Below are positions 22,153 to 31,957 of a stretch of DNA of 64,000 nt, in pieces. Origin of the DNA: Prevotella sp. (GTDB taxonomy: Bacteria > Bacillota > Clostridia > Oscillospirales > Ruminococcaceae); contig JAMPIC010000006.1 in the NCBI GenBank assembly GCA_023663025.1, forward strand, positions 1 to 64,000, in the 5' to 3' direction. The notes beneath the pieces were generated by a model that was given only the letters and a program-made list of their open reading frames with translations, did not search any database and had not been told where the DNA came from. Each line of letters opens with the position of its first letter. Position 1 is the first letter of the stretch. A program made the translations under genes and the position numbers.

Positions 22153-24234
22153 TCAGACTCCCGTCATGTCCGCGTCAAGAGCAACGTTTCCCACAGCCTG
22201 TATCTGCACTGAGTTGTCTATCTCGCTGAACGAAAGCACAGTAACATTGGGTATAAACTGGTCGATAAGCTTTTTGAAATAGATCCGCACGATGGGCGAC
22301 GTAAGAACTATCGGCATGGGGACAACGTCCTTGACCCTTTCGATCTGGTCGTTGAGAGCCGTAACAAGGGACTGTATCGTCTGCGGATCCATTGCCAGAT
22401 ACGAACCCTGCTCGGATTTCTTGACGGACGCTACGATTTTGTTTTCGGTTTCCGTATCGAGGGTAAGAACCCGTATCTGTCCTCCGTCCGAGAAGCGGCG
22501 GGTAATGGTGCGCTTCAACGCCTGACGGACGTATTCTGTGGTTATGTCCACGTCCTTCATGTTGTACTGGTTGTCCGCGATGGTCTCCAGTATTGTCTGA
22601 AGATCCCTGATAGGCACGCCCTCCTTTAAGAGCAGGCACAGCACCTTTTGCAGATAAGCGGGAGACACGATATTGGGGACGATGTCGTCCACCACCGCGG
22701 CGTTTGTCTGTTTGAGCTTGTCAAGCATGGTCTTTACGTCCTGCCTTGAAAGAAGCTCGTGAGCGTAATTCTTTATTATCTCCGACAGGTGTGTAATGAT
22801 TACCGAAGTCGGGTCGATAAGCGTATAGCCGGCGATCTCGGCGCGGAGCTTATCCTGTTCCGGGATCCATTTTGCGGGAATGTTAAAGGCGGGTTCAACG
22901 GTGTCTATTCCGTCAATTTCCTTTGTAACGCTTCCGCTGTCGAGAGCAAGGTAGTGATCCATGAGTATCTCCGCGTGAGCGACCACCTCGCCCTTTACCT
23001 TTATAACGTACTGATTGGGATTGATGTGCTGGTTGTCGGTCATTCTGACCGAGGGGAAAACCATACCCATATCCATAGCGAACTGCTTGCGGAAAATTAC
23101 CACGCGCTCTATCAGCGTGCCTCCCGCGCTTTCGTCCGCAAGGGGGATAAGGCTGTAGCCGAACTCCATTTCGATAGGCTCTACGTTAAGCAGCTTGTAA
23201 ACGTTGTCGATATCCTTGTAGTATTCCATCTCTGAAAGAGCTTCTCTGTTTTCAGCCATTTCCTGAGCGGCTGTATCGGATTCCGCCGCAAGCTCCCTCT
23301 GGGTGCGCATGAGCATAATTCCCAATGTCAGCAGTATTGCTCCCAGGACGATAAGCTGCACTTTAGGGAAGCCCGGTATAAGCATCATCACAAGCATTAC
23401 CATACCCGCGATAATGAGCACCAGCGGCTGAGCGGTGAACTGGTTCTTGATGTCGATATTGAGGCTGTCCTCCGAAGCGGAACGGGTAACGATCATACCC
23501 ATTGCCGTGGAGATCAGCAGCGCGGGGAGCTGGGAGCAAAGTCCGTCGCCCACCGTCGCGAGGGTGTAGGTGGTAAGAACGTCCGAAAATTCCATTCCGT
23601 CGAAAATAAGACCGACCACCGCGCCGCCCAGCAGGTTTACGATAGCCGCCACGATCGAGAACGTAGCGTCTCCCTTAACGAACTTGGAAGCACCGTCCAT
23701 AGCTCCGAAGAAGTCTGATTCCCGCTGTATCTTGGCGCGGCGCACCTTAGCCTCGTCCTCGGTGATTATTCCCGAGTTAAGGTCGGCGTCGATAGCCATT
23801 TGCTTTCCGGGCATAGCGTCCAGAGTAAATCTTGCCGTTACCTCGGCAACGCGCTCCGCGCCCTTTGTTACGACCAGCATCTGAACGACTGTTATAAGTA
23901 TGAATACGATAAAACCTATGAGCGGCTGACCGCCCATAACGAAGTCGCCGAACGCGGCGACGATATGACCCGCGTTGCCCTCGTTTGAAAGTATCTGACG
24001 GGTCGAAGAAATGTTAAGACCCAGCCTGAATATAGTGGTTATAAGGAGCATTGACGGGAATATGGAAAATTCCAGCGGCTCCCTGATATACATTGTAATT
24101 AGGAGAATAACAAGGGAAAGGGCGATGTTCACAACGAACAGCATATCCAGCAGCCAAGTGGGCAGCGGGATAATAATGAGGAATATCGCCAGGATAACGA
24201 ATACCGTTACCATGTTATTCAATATTTTTTTCAC
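22153..24234 (-). CDS. flhA: Flagellar export gate protein FlhA
   Basis: 693 aa, full length. About eight N-terminal TM segments (1-310), the FHIPEP-type loop (PGKQMAIDADLNSGIITEDE followed by AKVRRAKIQRESDFFGAMDG) and a large cytoplasmic domain that docks chaperone-substrate complexes. Start is GTG 24234; an internal ATG seven codons on lacks a site. Uses proton motive force with FlhB and FliPQR in type III export. Confidence 0.97.
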   Translation of the reverse strand: MKKILNNMVTVFVILAIFLIIIPLPTWLLDMLFVVNIALSLVILLITMYIREPLEFSIFPSMLLITTIFRLGLNISSTRQILSNEGNAGHIVAAFGDFVMGGQPLIGFIVFILITVVQMLVVTKGAERVAEVTARFTLDAMPGKQMAIDADLNSGIITEDEAKVRRAKIQRESDFFGAMDGASKFVKGDATFSIVAAIVNLLGGAVVGLIFDGMEFSDVLTTYTLATVGDGLCSQLPALLISTAMGMIVTRSASEDSLNIDIKNQFTAQPLVLIIAGMVMLVMMLIPGFPKVQLIVLGAILLTLGIMLMRTQRELAAESDTAAQEMAENREALSEMEYYKDIDNVYKLLNVEPIEMEFGYSLIPLADESAGGTLIERVVIFRKQFAMDMGMVFPSVRMTDNQHINPNQYVIKVKGEVVAHAEILMDHYLALDSGSVTKEIDGIDTVEPAFNIPAKWIPEQDKLRAEIAGYTLIDPTSVIITHLSEIIKNYAHELLSRQDVKTMLDKLKQTNAAVVDDIVPNIVSPAYLQKVLCLLLKEGVPIRDLQTILETIADNQYNMKDVDITTEYVRQALKRTITRRFSDGGQIRVLTLDTETENKIVASVKKSEQGSYLAMDPQTIQSLVTALNDQIERVKDVVPMPIVLTSPIVRIYFKKLIDQFIPNVTVLSFSEIDNSVQIQAVGNVALDADMTGV

Positions 24235-24311
24235 GGTATAACGCAGCCTGCCTTTCCTTTTAGAGGTTAGAAGTCAGAGGATAGAGGTTAGAAATCATTG
24301 GGCTTTCTGCT
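24235..24311. other. flhB-flhA spacer with polypurine repeat
   Basis: 77 bases including TAGAGGTTAGAA-type units at about 24261-24292, the opposite-strand relative of the CTCTA run before rpsP. No gene. Confidence 0.45.
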
Positions 24312-25442
24312 TCAGTAATTCGGATAGCTGACGGGAGCTTTCGGCTCCGAACCGCCGGGAACTTTGCCTTTCATGCCGTAAACGAACGACAGCACCTCGG
24401 CGACCGCGCGGTAAAAATCGTAGGGTATTTCTCGTCCTATATCCACGTCCTTATAAAGACCTCTTGCCAGCGGAACATTTTCCACCACGGATACGCCGTT
24501 TTCCTCGGCTTTTTCTATAATTCTGAACGCCAGATTGTCCGCGCCCTTGGCGACCACCACGGGAGCTTTGTCCCGAGCCTCATCGTATCTTATCGCCACC
24601 GCGAAGTGGGTAGGGTTTCTTATAACCACGTCCGCGCTCGGGACGTCCTGCATCATACGGCTCATTGCCATCTGCTGCTGTTTCTGGCGGCGCTTGCTTT
24701 TGATCTGAGGGTCGCCCTCCATTTGTTTGTACTCTTCCTTGACCTCCTGCTTGGTCATTTTCATGTCCTTTTCCCATTTGTACTTCTGGAACAGGAAGTC
24801 CACCGCAGCCACAGCGATAAAGACCATTGCTATTTTCATGCATATCGAAAACACGGCTTCGGCAACGTAAAGCATACCCGAAATAAGTTCCATCTGCATG
24901 AGCCGCGCGAAATCCACAATGCGGTTTTGTATTTCGCTGTAAACCACAGCCATAAGGATTATCATTTTTATCAGTGATTTCGCCAGCTCGAAAAGAGAGC
25001 TTACCGAAAACATTTTTTTAATCCCCTGCATGGGGTTGAGTTTGCTTATTTTGAACTGAAAGGATTTTTTTGAAAATATGAATTTTGTCTGAATTCCCGT
25101 AGCGATTATCGGTATCAGCAGCGAAGCCAGCAGGATCGGTCCGGCGGTAAGCAGCAGAGCCTTTCCTATCTCCAGGATAAGCTTGGGAGCCGCCTCCATT
25201 CCGTCGATGCGCGTGCCGTTGCCGCTCATGCCCTCGCCCGCCAAACTGAACCAATAGGACATACTTTTTGTCGTAACGCTGTACATCAGCTTAGCCGTCA
25301 GTCTCAGTATGAAAAACGCAAGCATTATAAACGCGGCAGTGACCACGTCCTTGCTTTGCATGACATTTCCCTCTTTACGCTGTTCACGGCGTTTATGGGG
25401 GGTAGCTTCCTCGGTTTTTTCACCGGTCGTTCCTTCAGCCAT
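24312..25442 (-). CDS. flhB: Flagellar export switch protein FlhB
   Basis: 376 aa. Four TM segments, then the cytoplasmic domain with the self-cleaving NPTH motif (VIRNPTHFAVAIRYD), which switches export specificity from hook to filament when FliK signals. Charged N terminus (KTEEATPHKRREQRKEGNV) as in the family. ATG 25442 follows AAAGGA. Confidence 0.97.
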   Translation of the reverse strand: MAEGTTGEKTEEATPHKRREQRKEGNVMQSKDVVTAAFIMLAFFILRLTAKLMYSVTTKSMSYWFSLAGEGMSGNGTRIDGMEAAPKLILEIGKALLLTAGPILLASLLIPIIATGIQTKFIFSKKSFQFKISKLNPMQGIKKMFSVSSLFELAKSLIKMIILMAVVYSEIQNRIVDFARLMQMELISGMLYVAEAVFSICMKIAMVFIAVAAVDFLFQKYKWEKDMKMTKQEVKEEYKQMEGDPQIKSKRRQKQQQMAMSRMMQDVPSADVVIRNPTHFAVAIRYDEARDKAPVVVAKGADNLAFRIIEKAEENGVSVVENVPLARGLYKDVDIGREIPYDFYRAVAEVLSFVYGMKGKVPGGSEPKAPVSYPNY

Positions 25443-25525
25443 GGAAATCTTCCTTTATTATCGCTCCGGCTTCGGCGAAGGGACGCGTCCGCCGGAAGAA
25501 TTTGCCTGTTTCCCGCGCGTCTTTT

Positions 25526-26311
25526 TCAAGCCGCGGGAATTATCGGCATAAACATTTCAAGCGCCTCGAGCCATCTGTCCAGATATTTGTCAATAAATTC
25601 CGAAAGCGGCACTGCCGTCAGGAACAGCAGCGCGAAGCCGAACGCCACTTTCAGCTGGATATTGACCACCATTATCTGTATCTGAGGGACTGATTTCATC
25701 AGCACACCCATACAGAACTCGAGAATAAATTCCGCCGCCATTATGGGCATTGCCAGCTTTATTACCAAAGCCAGCACCACGGAAAAGTACGACGCAACGA
25801 CATATCCCAGTTCGGGATTAAAGCCGCCGCTGCCTATGGGAATTACGTCGTACGACATAATGAAAAGCCGTATAAGCGTAAGATGCGAATTGGTCGCGAA
25901 AAAGTAAAGGTACATCATAAAGCTGATGAACGAACCCATTATCGACATCTGTACGTTTGATTCCGGATCGAATACCTTAGCCATACCCAGACCGGACTGC
26001 ATATCCATGATCTCTCCCGCCACCTGAACGGTATAGAAAAAGAGATCCGTAATAAAGCCGAATATAAGACCTATAACAGTTTCGCGGCATATCATCATCA
26101 GATATATGCCTGTCTGAATGCCCGTGTCCACAGGTTCGGGCTGAACCGCAAGTATGGCAATATATGTAATGGCTATTGTTGTTACTACCTTTGCGATCGT
26201 CGGAATGTTCCGCCTTGACAGTATCGGGTTGAATATGAATATTCCCAGCATCCGGGCAAAAACCAGCAGATCGGTCTCAAAGCTCCGGAAAAGAACCGTG
26301 AAGAAATCCAT
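25526..26311 (-). CDS. fliR: Flagellar export protein FliR
   Basis: 261 aa, about six TM segments; forms the FliP5-Q4-R1 export gate. Motifs VFARMLGIFIFNPILSRRNI and the QVAGEIMDMQSGLGMAKVFD segment are typical. ATG 26311 follows AAAGGAG. Order fliOPQR-flhB-flhA is conserved. Confidence 0.96.
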   Translation of the reverse strand: MDFFTVLFRSFETDLLVFARMLGIFIFNPILSRRNIPTIAKVVTTIAITYIAILAVQPEPVDTGIQTGIYLMMICRETVIGLIFGFITDLFFYTVQVAGEIMDMQSGLGMAKVFDPESNVQMSIMGSFISFMMYLYFFATNSHLTLIRLFIMSYDVIPIGSGGFNPELGYVVASYFSVVLALVIKLAMPIMAAEFILEFCMGVLMKSVPQIQIMVVNIQLKVAFGFALLFLTAVPLSEFIDKYLDRWLEALEMFMPIIPAA

Positions 26312-26333
26312 TTCCGCTCCTTTCCGACTGCGG

Positions 26334-26618
26334 TCATATCAGCCTTTGGCTGCTCACCTGAGTTATAAGCTCGAATATCCGCATGATAAATTCATTGCAG
26401 GAGCTTATCATCATCGGAGCCAGCAAAAGCAGCAGCACCACTATCGTAAGCGCTTTGGGGACAAATGTCAGCGTTTGCTCATGAACCTGAGTAGCGGCTT
26501 GAAGTATCGCTATGACAAGACCCACCAGCATACTTATCAGAAGCAAAGGTCCCGCAAGCTTGATAGCCAGTATCAGAGCCTCGCGGAAAATTTCCAAAAT
26601 CACCGATTCCGTAAGCAT
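26334..26618 (-). CDS. fliQ: Flagellar export protein FliQ
   Basis: 94 aa, two TM hairpin. It contains the LLISMLVGLVIAILQAATQV region with HEQTLTFVPK, characteristic of FliQ. ATG 26618 behind AGGAGGTG. Part of the export gate. Confidence 0.96.
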   Translation of the reverse strand: MLTESVILEIFREALILAIKLAGPLLLISMLVGLVIAILQAATQVHEQTLTFVPKALTIVVLLLLLAPMMISSCNEFIMRIFELITQVSSQRLI

Positions 26619-26629
26619 GAGCGCACCTC

Positions 26630-27604
26630 CTAAGCGTTGAAGCCTTTAACGAGCGATTCGATAAGAAGCGTCCAGCCGTCGCACATAATAAACAGCAGCA
26701 GCTTGAACGGAATCGAAACCGTCGTCGGCGGCAGCATCATCATACCCATCGACATCAGTATCGTGGAAACTATAATATCTATAATAAGGAATGGGATATA
26801 AAGCAGAAAACCTATCTCGAAGCCTATCTTGATCTCGCTGAGAATGAACGCGGGGACGACCATCACGAAGCTGATCTCCTCGATGAACTCCTCCTCGGTC
26901 TGAGCCTGAACGTCCGTATCGGTAAGTCCCATAAAAAAGCTCATAGAATCGTTGCTCGTATGCTGGAGCATCCATTTTTTCAGCGGTACGGAAGCTGCCT
27001 GCACCGCCTCCACCGACGTATACTCGCCGTTCTTGTAGGGCACATAGGCGACCTCGTTCATCTCCGAAATAACGGGGTTCATGATAAACAGCGTCAAAAA
27101 CAACGCAAGACCTATCATTACCTGATTGGGCGGCGTTTGCTGGACGCCCATTGCGTTCCTCAGCAGCGAAAAGGATATAATGATCCGCGTAAAGCAGGTC
27201 ATCATTATCAATATCGAAGGCGCGAGGGAAAGAACAGTTATCAGAATAATAAGGTCGAGGGTTGTAGAGCTTTCATTTATGCCGAACTGATCCAGCAGAT
27301 TGTCCGCCGTATCCGTGCCGTCCGTGGCAGGTCCGTCGTAGGGAAGAGCGTCTGTGACAGCCGTTCCTTCCACGGCCTGACCGTTACGGTCGGTCTGAAC
27401 GGTCTGAGCGGGTTGTTCCGGCTGAGACTGCTCCGTCTGCGGGACGCTGGTTTCAACATTGGGTATCACCGTTACGATGCCCGTACCGTCCTCCGGACCC
27501 GAAAGGGCATAAGCGGTCACGGAGGGAAAAGAAGCAGCCAAGACCGCGGCGCATGCTATACCCGCGGACGCTGCGGCAAGCCTCTTAAAAATCATTTTTT
27601 TCAT
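26630..27604 (-). CDS. fliP: Flagellar export protein FliP
   Basis: 324 aa from ATG 27604 (AAAAGGA upstream); the frame is open further upstream but overlaps fliO. A cleavable N-terminal signal is followed by an unusual Thr/Gln/Glu-rich periplasmic-type segment (about 45-110) before the conserved core (ITVLSLAPSILIMMTCFTRI, ISFSLLRNAMGVQQTPPNQV, FLTLFIMNPV). Longer than the usual 220-250 aa because of that N-terminal segment. Overlaps fliO by 20 bases. Confidence 0.95.
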   Translation of the reverse strand: MKKMIFKRLAAASAGIACAAVLAASFPSVTAYALSGPEDGTGIVTVIPNVETSVPQTEQSQPEQPAQTVQTDRNGQAVEGTAVTDALPYDGPATDGTDTADNLLDQFGINESSTTLDLIILITVLSLAPSILIMMTCFTRIIISFSLLRNAMGVQQTPPNQVMIGLALFLTLFIMNPVISEMNEVAYVPYKNGEYTSVEAVQAASVPLKKWMLQHTSNDSMSFFMGLTDTDVQAQTEEEFIEEISFVMVVPAFILSEIKIGFEIGFLLYIPFLIIDIIVSTILMSMGMMMLPPTTVSIPFKLLLFIMCDGWTLLIESLVKGFNA

Positions 27605-27998
27605 TCCGCCCGTCCTTTTTACTTTCAGGGTTTTCAGTCCCGGCGTCCGCGCCGTTTCTTTCGGCAAACGCCTTTTTAAGACTTTGCATAAATCCCCCCT
27701 CGGCGCGGGGTTCCCCGGCTTCGTAAGCCGCGATATCCTCCTCGTCAAGGTCGCATATTTTGGTTACGGAATTTGCCGTTACGCCGAGCAGCATTGTTTT
27801 GCTGCCGACGGTGATTATCATGAGCTGCTTATCCTGGGCAATACTTACGCATTCGCGTATCTTCACCGCGTTTCCGAGATTTCCGAAGCTGCCGCCGTTC
27901 AGACGTTTTTTCAGCCATCCCGCGGCGTACATTGAAAGGAAGATAATGCCTACAATGCCGATAAGCGCACAGATAACGGTAAAGGCTTCTCCGACCAT
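27585..27998 (-). CDS. fliO: Flagellar biosynthesis protein FliO
   Basis: 137 aa. One N-terminal TM (about 6-30), then a small cytoplasmic domain (VSIAQDKQLMIITVGSKTML LG region) and a charged tail. FliO is a chaperone for FliP assembly. ATG 27998 is 3 bases after the cheY stop; translation is probably coupled. Confidence 0.88.
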   Translation of the reverse strand: MVGEAFTVICALIGIVGIIFLSMYAAGWLKKRLNGGSFGNLGNAVKIRECVSIAQDKQLMIITVGSKTMLLGVTANSVTKICDLDEEDIAAYEAGEPRAEGGFMQSLKKAFAERNGADAGTENPESKKDGRNEKNDF

Positions 27999-28001
27999 TT
28001 A

Positions 28002-28364
28002 TCAGCCCAGGACTTTCTGAACTGTCTGAAGGATTCTGTCCGCCTTGAAGGGTTTAACGATAAAGTCCAGAGCGCCCAGCTTGATAGCTTCCACAACCAT
28101 GGATTCCTGACCCATAGCGGAGCACATAACTATCTTTGCGCCGGGATCGGAAGCCTTGATATCTCTGAGAGCCTCGATACCTGTTTTATTGGGCATTGTG
28201 ATATCCATGATGATAAGGTCGGGTTTTTCCGCCGCGTATGTAGCGCAGGCGATCTCGCCGTCGGATGCCTCAAGAATGTTTGTATATCCGTTTTTGGTGA
28301 GCGCGTCCTTGATCATCATTCGCATGAATGCGGCGTCGTCCACAAGCAAAATTTTCTTATCCAT
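28002..28364 (-). CDS. cheY: Chemotaxis response regulator CheY
   Basis: 120-aa stand-alone receiver. Acidic pair LLVDDAAFMR, phosphorylation Asp in LIIMDITMPN, conserved Ser in VMCSAMGQ, Lys in FIVKPF. CheY-P binds FliM and FliY, and is dephosphorylated by FliY, CheC and perhaps the CheX-like fusion. The kinase CheA is not in the window. Confidence 0.97.
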   Translation of the reverse strand: MDKKILLVDDAAFMRMMIKDALTKNGYTNILEASDGEIACATYAAEKPDLIIMDITMPNKTGIEALRDIKASDPGAKIVMCSAMGQESMVVEAIKLGALDFIVKPFKADRILQTVQKVLG

Positions 28365-28476
28365 AATAATACTCCGTTTCTCCGCCTCGGAAATATTTCG
28401 TCGTTTTCATCGGGGAACGCCGGGCGGTGCCGTTTCCCTGAACGCAATGTTTTTATATCTGTCCGGCTTCTATGCC

Positions 28477-28508
28477 GGCGGGTCTCCCCTACGGCGGGTC
28501 TCCCCTAT
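28477..28508. repeat. Tandem pair of GTAGGG-family modules
   Basis: Two direct 16-base units (28477-28492, 28493-28508) differing at the last base. On the minus strand they read GTAGGGGAGACCCGCC, related to the modules at 2556-2710. They sit in the 214-base fliY-cheY spacer, which has no gene. Confidence 0.75.
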
Positions 28509-28578
28509 GGCGAGAGCCGCAAAGTCTTTGGCTTCCGCGTCTGTCCGGAAGCTCGGAAAAGACCTTGTTTTCTTATTC

Positions 28579-29871
28579 TTATTCCTTGCCGCCCAGCGAT
28601 TCAAGGAATTTCGACTTGATTATTTCGGTTATTCTCACCGCGAAGTTGTCGTCGATAACCACCACGTCGCCTTTTGCGATAAGGTTTCCGTTTACGATTA
28701 TGTCAACGGGAGCACCTGCCTGGCGTTCAAGCTCTATGATAGTTCCCTGTGAGAAGTCCAGTATTTCCTTGACTTTTTTCACAGCAGAGCCTATTTCGAC
28801 GGTAACGTTCAGCGGGACGTTCATCAGCAGCTTCAGGTTATCGTTCTGATCCTGATTGAGGTTAGCGTTCTGGTACGCCGCGAAATTCTGGAGCTGTATG
28901 GGCTGGACGTTCATGGCGGGCTGCATGGGCACAGCCTGCTGCGGGAACATTCCCTGCGGAGGGTATCCGCCGTACATAGCCGCCATATTGGGATCCATGG
29001 GCTGACCGTAAGGCATCTGCGGCATTGCTCCGGGCATTGCCGCGCCGGGCATCGGCATAGCGGGCTGCTGCATAGGCATTCCGCCCATCGGCTGCTGAGG
29101 AGCCGCCGCCGGCTGCGGAGCTGCCCCGCCGCCCATAAGAGCCTCTATCTGTTCCTGAGACATTGTCGATCCGCCTCCCGAAGAAGCTGCCGGAGCGGGA
29201 GCGGGGGCAGGTGCGGGAGCCGCTTCCTCAACGCTGTCCATGATATTGTTGTAGCCGGTCATCATCTTGTCAGCCATTTCCTTGGCAAGGCTGATGGTGA
29301 GTACCGAGATAAATTCGGATTTTATAACTCCGTCGATGGTAAGGTCGAATTTTACGGTGCAGACATGATCCTGACCGGTAAGGTCGTATATTTCCTGTCT
29401 TACCGCGTCCGCTCCGCCCTCCTGGACTACCGCTTCGGGGGTGGAGATATCAACCGTTGTTTCGATGATTTCCGAGAGCGCCGTCGCCGACGCGCCCATC
29501 ATCTGGTTCATTACCTCGCACACGGCGGAAATATTCATTTCATCGAACTGGAAATCCTCCGATATTTCCAAAGGCAGACCCATAAGCTGATTGAGAATGA
29601 GCTGCACGTCGTTCTGCTTGAGCACGAGAACATTTTCACCCGAAACGCCTTGGGTGTATTTTATCTTTACCATAATAGACGGTTCCAGCTCGGGGAATGA
29701 CAGTTCTTCGGATCTGATAACTTTCACCTGCGGGGTGGTGATCCATACCTTAGCGGAAAGCATATTTGAAACCGCCGTAGCGGCCGACCCCATGGTAATA
29801 TTCATTATTTCGCCGATCGCGTCCATTTCCACATCGCCAAAGCCGTCAATGGTAAGCTTTTCCTCGCTCAT
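28579..29871 (-). CDS. fliY: C-ring protein and CheY-P phosphatase FliY
   Basis: 430 aa from ATG 29871. The N-terminal CheC-like domain has two complete phosphatase sites (D17, E21, N24 with P47; and SAVCEVMN with P 22 residues on). A linker of about 110 residues is rich in Ala, Pro, Met and Gln; the C-terminal SpoA/FliN domain (about 345-430) builds the C ring. The CheY-binding-type motif MSQEQIEALM lies in the linker rather than at the N terminus as in Bacillus FliY. Confidence 0.95.
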   Translation of the reverse strand: MSEEKLTIDGFGDVEMDAIGEIMNITMGSAATAVSNMLSAKVWITTPQVKVIRSEELSFPELEPSIMVKIKYTQGVSGENVLVLKQNDVQLILNQLMGLPLEISEDFQFDEMNISAVCEVMNQMMGASATALSEIIETTVDISTPEAVVQEGGADAVRQEIYDLTGQDHVCTVKFDLTIDGVIKSEFISVLTISLAKEMADKMMTGYNNIMDSVEEAAPAPAPAPAPAASSGGGSTMSQEQIEALMGGGAAPQPAAAPQQPMGGMPMQQPAMPMPGAAMPGAMPQMPYGQPMDPNMAAMYGGYPPQGMFPQQAVPMQPAMNVQPIQLQNFAAYQNANLNQDQNDNLKLLMNVPLNVTVEIGSAVKKVKEILDFSQGTIIELERQAGAPVDIIVNGNLIAKGDVVVIDDNFAVRITEIIKSKFLESLGGKE

Positions 29872-29937
29872 TATAAGTAACCTTCCTTTCCGTTCTGCGT
29901 TTTTCAGATGTGCTTTGCTTTGCAAAGCCTGCGCAGA

Positions 29938-30948
29938 TTATTTTCCCAAGTCCTTGTAAATGTGGTCTATTTTAACAGCTTTTTTCTTGTTTTTAATACC
30001 GAGCTTGCCGTCGAACCATATATTCGGTCCGATCTTTACGGTAACGTTGCTGTCAATAGGCATATTGAGCGGGATAACATCGCCCGCCTGCATTGTAAGA
30101 ACATCAAACAAATCAAGCTTTGTCTCGCACAGAACGGCGTCGATTTTCAGATCCGAATCCTTGATAGCTTCAAGGAGCGAGACCCGTCTTTCCTTTTCTT
30201 TTTTCGGGTCAAGCTTTTTGGTTGACCTTGACCATCTGTCGCCGAACTTCGCCATGATGGATTCCAGGTTAAGCGCCGGGATACAGAACGTCATTGTATT
30301 TTTAACGTCCTTTATCTCCATCTCCAGCACTACCAGTATTACCACTTCATCGGGCGAGATCGACTGCATTACTCTCGCGTTTGTTTCGATTGTTGTTATT
30401 GTTGGGTTGATGTCTATGTAGGTACCCCACGGTTCTTTCAGGAGACCCGCCATTTTGCCCATAACGCCGGCGAACAGTCCCACCTCTATTTCGGTGAAGT
30501 CTCTGTTCTGTTCCACATACGCGCCGCTTCCGCCCATCAGACGATCCATCATAGAGAAAGCGATGGGATTGGAGATCTCCATAATACTGTTTGTTTCCAG
30601 CACGTCGTCGTCGCTGATACCCATATTTATCATTGACATCATAACATAGTCAGGTAGAGCGTTGTTGAACTCATAGTAAACCTGCTCCTCTATCGAGAGC
30701 ACTTCGACCTTGCAGTAGATTCTCATCAGACCGGTCAGATAAGAGGACAGCACCCTGGAGTAGTTTTCAAAGATACCGTCGATGACTTTGAGCTGTTCCT
30801 TGGTGAACTTTTTCGGCATCTTGAAGTCGTAGTTCTTTACCTTTTGCTCCTTGGACTGTTCCTCTATCTCGTCGAAGGCTTTTGTACCCTCGGACGAGAA
30901 ACTGTTCAGCAGCGCGTCAATCTGGCTTTGTGACAGTACGTCAGCCAT
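29938..30948 (-). CDS. fliM: Flagellar motor switch protein FliM
   Basis: 336 aa. N-terminal CheY-P-binding motif LSQSQIDALLN (residues 5-15), central CheC-like domain without phosphatase residues, C-terminal SpoA domain. It couples CheY-P to rotor direction. Followed by fliY, as in the Bacillus-type operon, but preceded by motB rather than fliL. Confidence 0.97.
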   Translation of the reverse strand: MADVLSQSQIDALLNSFSSEGTKAFDEIEEQSKEQKVKNYDFKMPKKFTKEQLKVIDGIFENYSRVLSSYLTGLMRIYCKVEVLSIEEQVYYEFNNALPDYVMMSMINMGISDDDVLETNSIMEISNPIAFSMMDRLMGGSGAYVEQNRDFTEIEVGLFAGVMGKMAGLLKEPWGTYIDINPTITTIETNARVMQSISPDEVVILVVLEMEIKDVKNTMTFCIPALNLESIMAKFGDRWSRSTKKLDPKKEKERRVSLLEAIKDSDLKIDAVLCETKLDLFDVLTMQAGDVIPLNMPIDSNVTVKIGPNIWFDGKLGIKNKKKAVKIDHIYKDLGK

Positions 30949-30988
30949 ATCTTTGCAGCCATCCTTTCCGGAATGGAAATATTCCGTT

Positions 30989-31915
30989 TTATTCCTCTCT
31001 CATTCTTGTGAGAGCGTCCTCCTTTGAAATATAAACTCTGTCGGGGTCGCTGCGTCCGTCGTCGGTATCGGGAACCGTTTCCTCGGTATTTTCCTCGCCC
31101 GGCGCGGAGCCGTCCTCGTCGGAGTACTGCACGAAATTCGCGCCGTATTCAAGATTGAATAGTTCCTGTATTACCTCCGGGTCGGTAAAGTCCACGTCGT
31201 TTCTTATAAAGACGATCTCCACCCGTCGGTTCTGACGTCTGCCCTCTTCGGTGTCGTTGTCCTCGACGGGGCGGTACTTGCCGTAGCCCGCGGAGGAAAA
31301 TTTGTCCGCCTCGCACGCGTCAAGGCTTATCATGTAGTTGATAACGGAATCCGCACGTCCCGAGGAAAGATCCCACTCGTTCACGGTGGAGTTTGCCGAG
31401 CCCGCGGTATGACCGCCAACTCTTATGGCTTTGATCCTCTCGTTTATGCTTCTTATGCCGTCCGAAATGATCTCAAGTATGTATTTGCCCTCGTCAAGAA
31501 GAACGTCGCTGTCTCCCGCGAAGAATATATTGTCCCTGAAACGCATATAGACGCCTGTTTTGGACATCTCAACGCTTACGCTGTCCTGAAGCTGATTTGA
31601 TACGATGACCTGCTTGAGGTACATATAGAAGTCCTCGAAGTCCACAATGTCCGCTTCGTCCTGTATCTCCGGAACCTCGTTGTCGTAAATGGCGCTGGGG
31701 TCGTTTTCGGGATTGGGTTCAAGCAGCACCTGAACGTTATCCTTCTGAACTTCGGCTTTTGACAGAGCGGCGGCGATGTACTGCCACTTGCTCTGATCCA
31801 TTGAGGACATTGAATACAGCAGAACAAAGAATGTAAGCACCAGCGTTATCATATCGCCGTACGTGTCCATCCAGCTTCCGCCTTCTTCTTCCTGAGACTG
31901 TCTTTTCTTAGCCAA
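30989..31915 (-). CDS. motB: Stator protein MotB
   Basis: 308 aa. Single TM with the ion-binding Asp in SWMDTYGDMITLVLTFFVLL, a linker, and an OmpA-like peptidoglycan-binding domain (VGGHTAGSANSTVNEWDLSS then GRADSVINYM; AGYGKYRPVEDN). An acidic tail of about 60 residues follows. Start is TTG 31915 behind AAGGGGGG. It has an internal promoter in the 158-base gap after motA. Confidence 0.95.
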   Translation of the reverse strand: MAKKRQSQEEEGGSWMDTYGDMITLVLTFFVLLYSMSSMDQSKWQYIAAALSKAEVQKDNVQVLLEPNPENDPSAIYDNEVPEIQDEADIVDFEDFYMYLKQVIVSNQLQDSVSVEMSKTGVYMRFRDNIFFAGDSDVLLDEGKYILEIISDGIRSINERIKAIRVGGHTAGSANSTVNEWDLSSGRADSVINYMISLDACEADKFSSAGYGKYRPVEDNDTEEGRRQNRRVEIVFIRNDVDFTDPEVIQELFNLEYGANFVQYSDEDGSAPGEENTEETVPDTDDGRSDPDRVYISKEDALTRMREE

Positions 31916-31957
31916 AGTAAAATCCCCCCTTTTTCGGAATGAATTTTTGATTTAATA

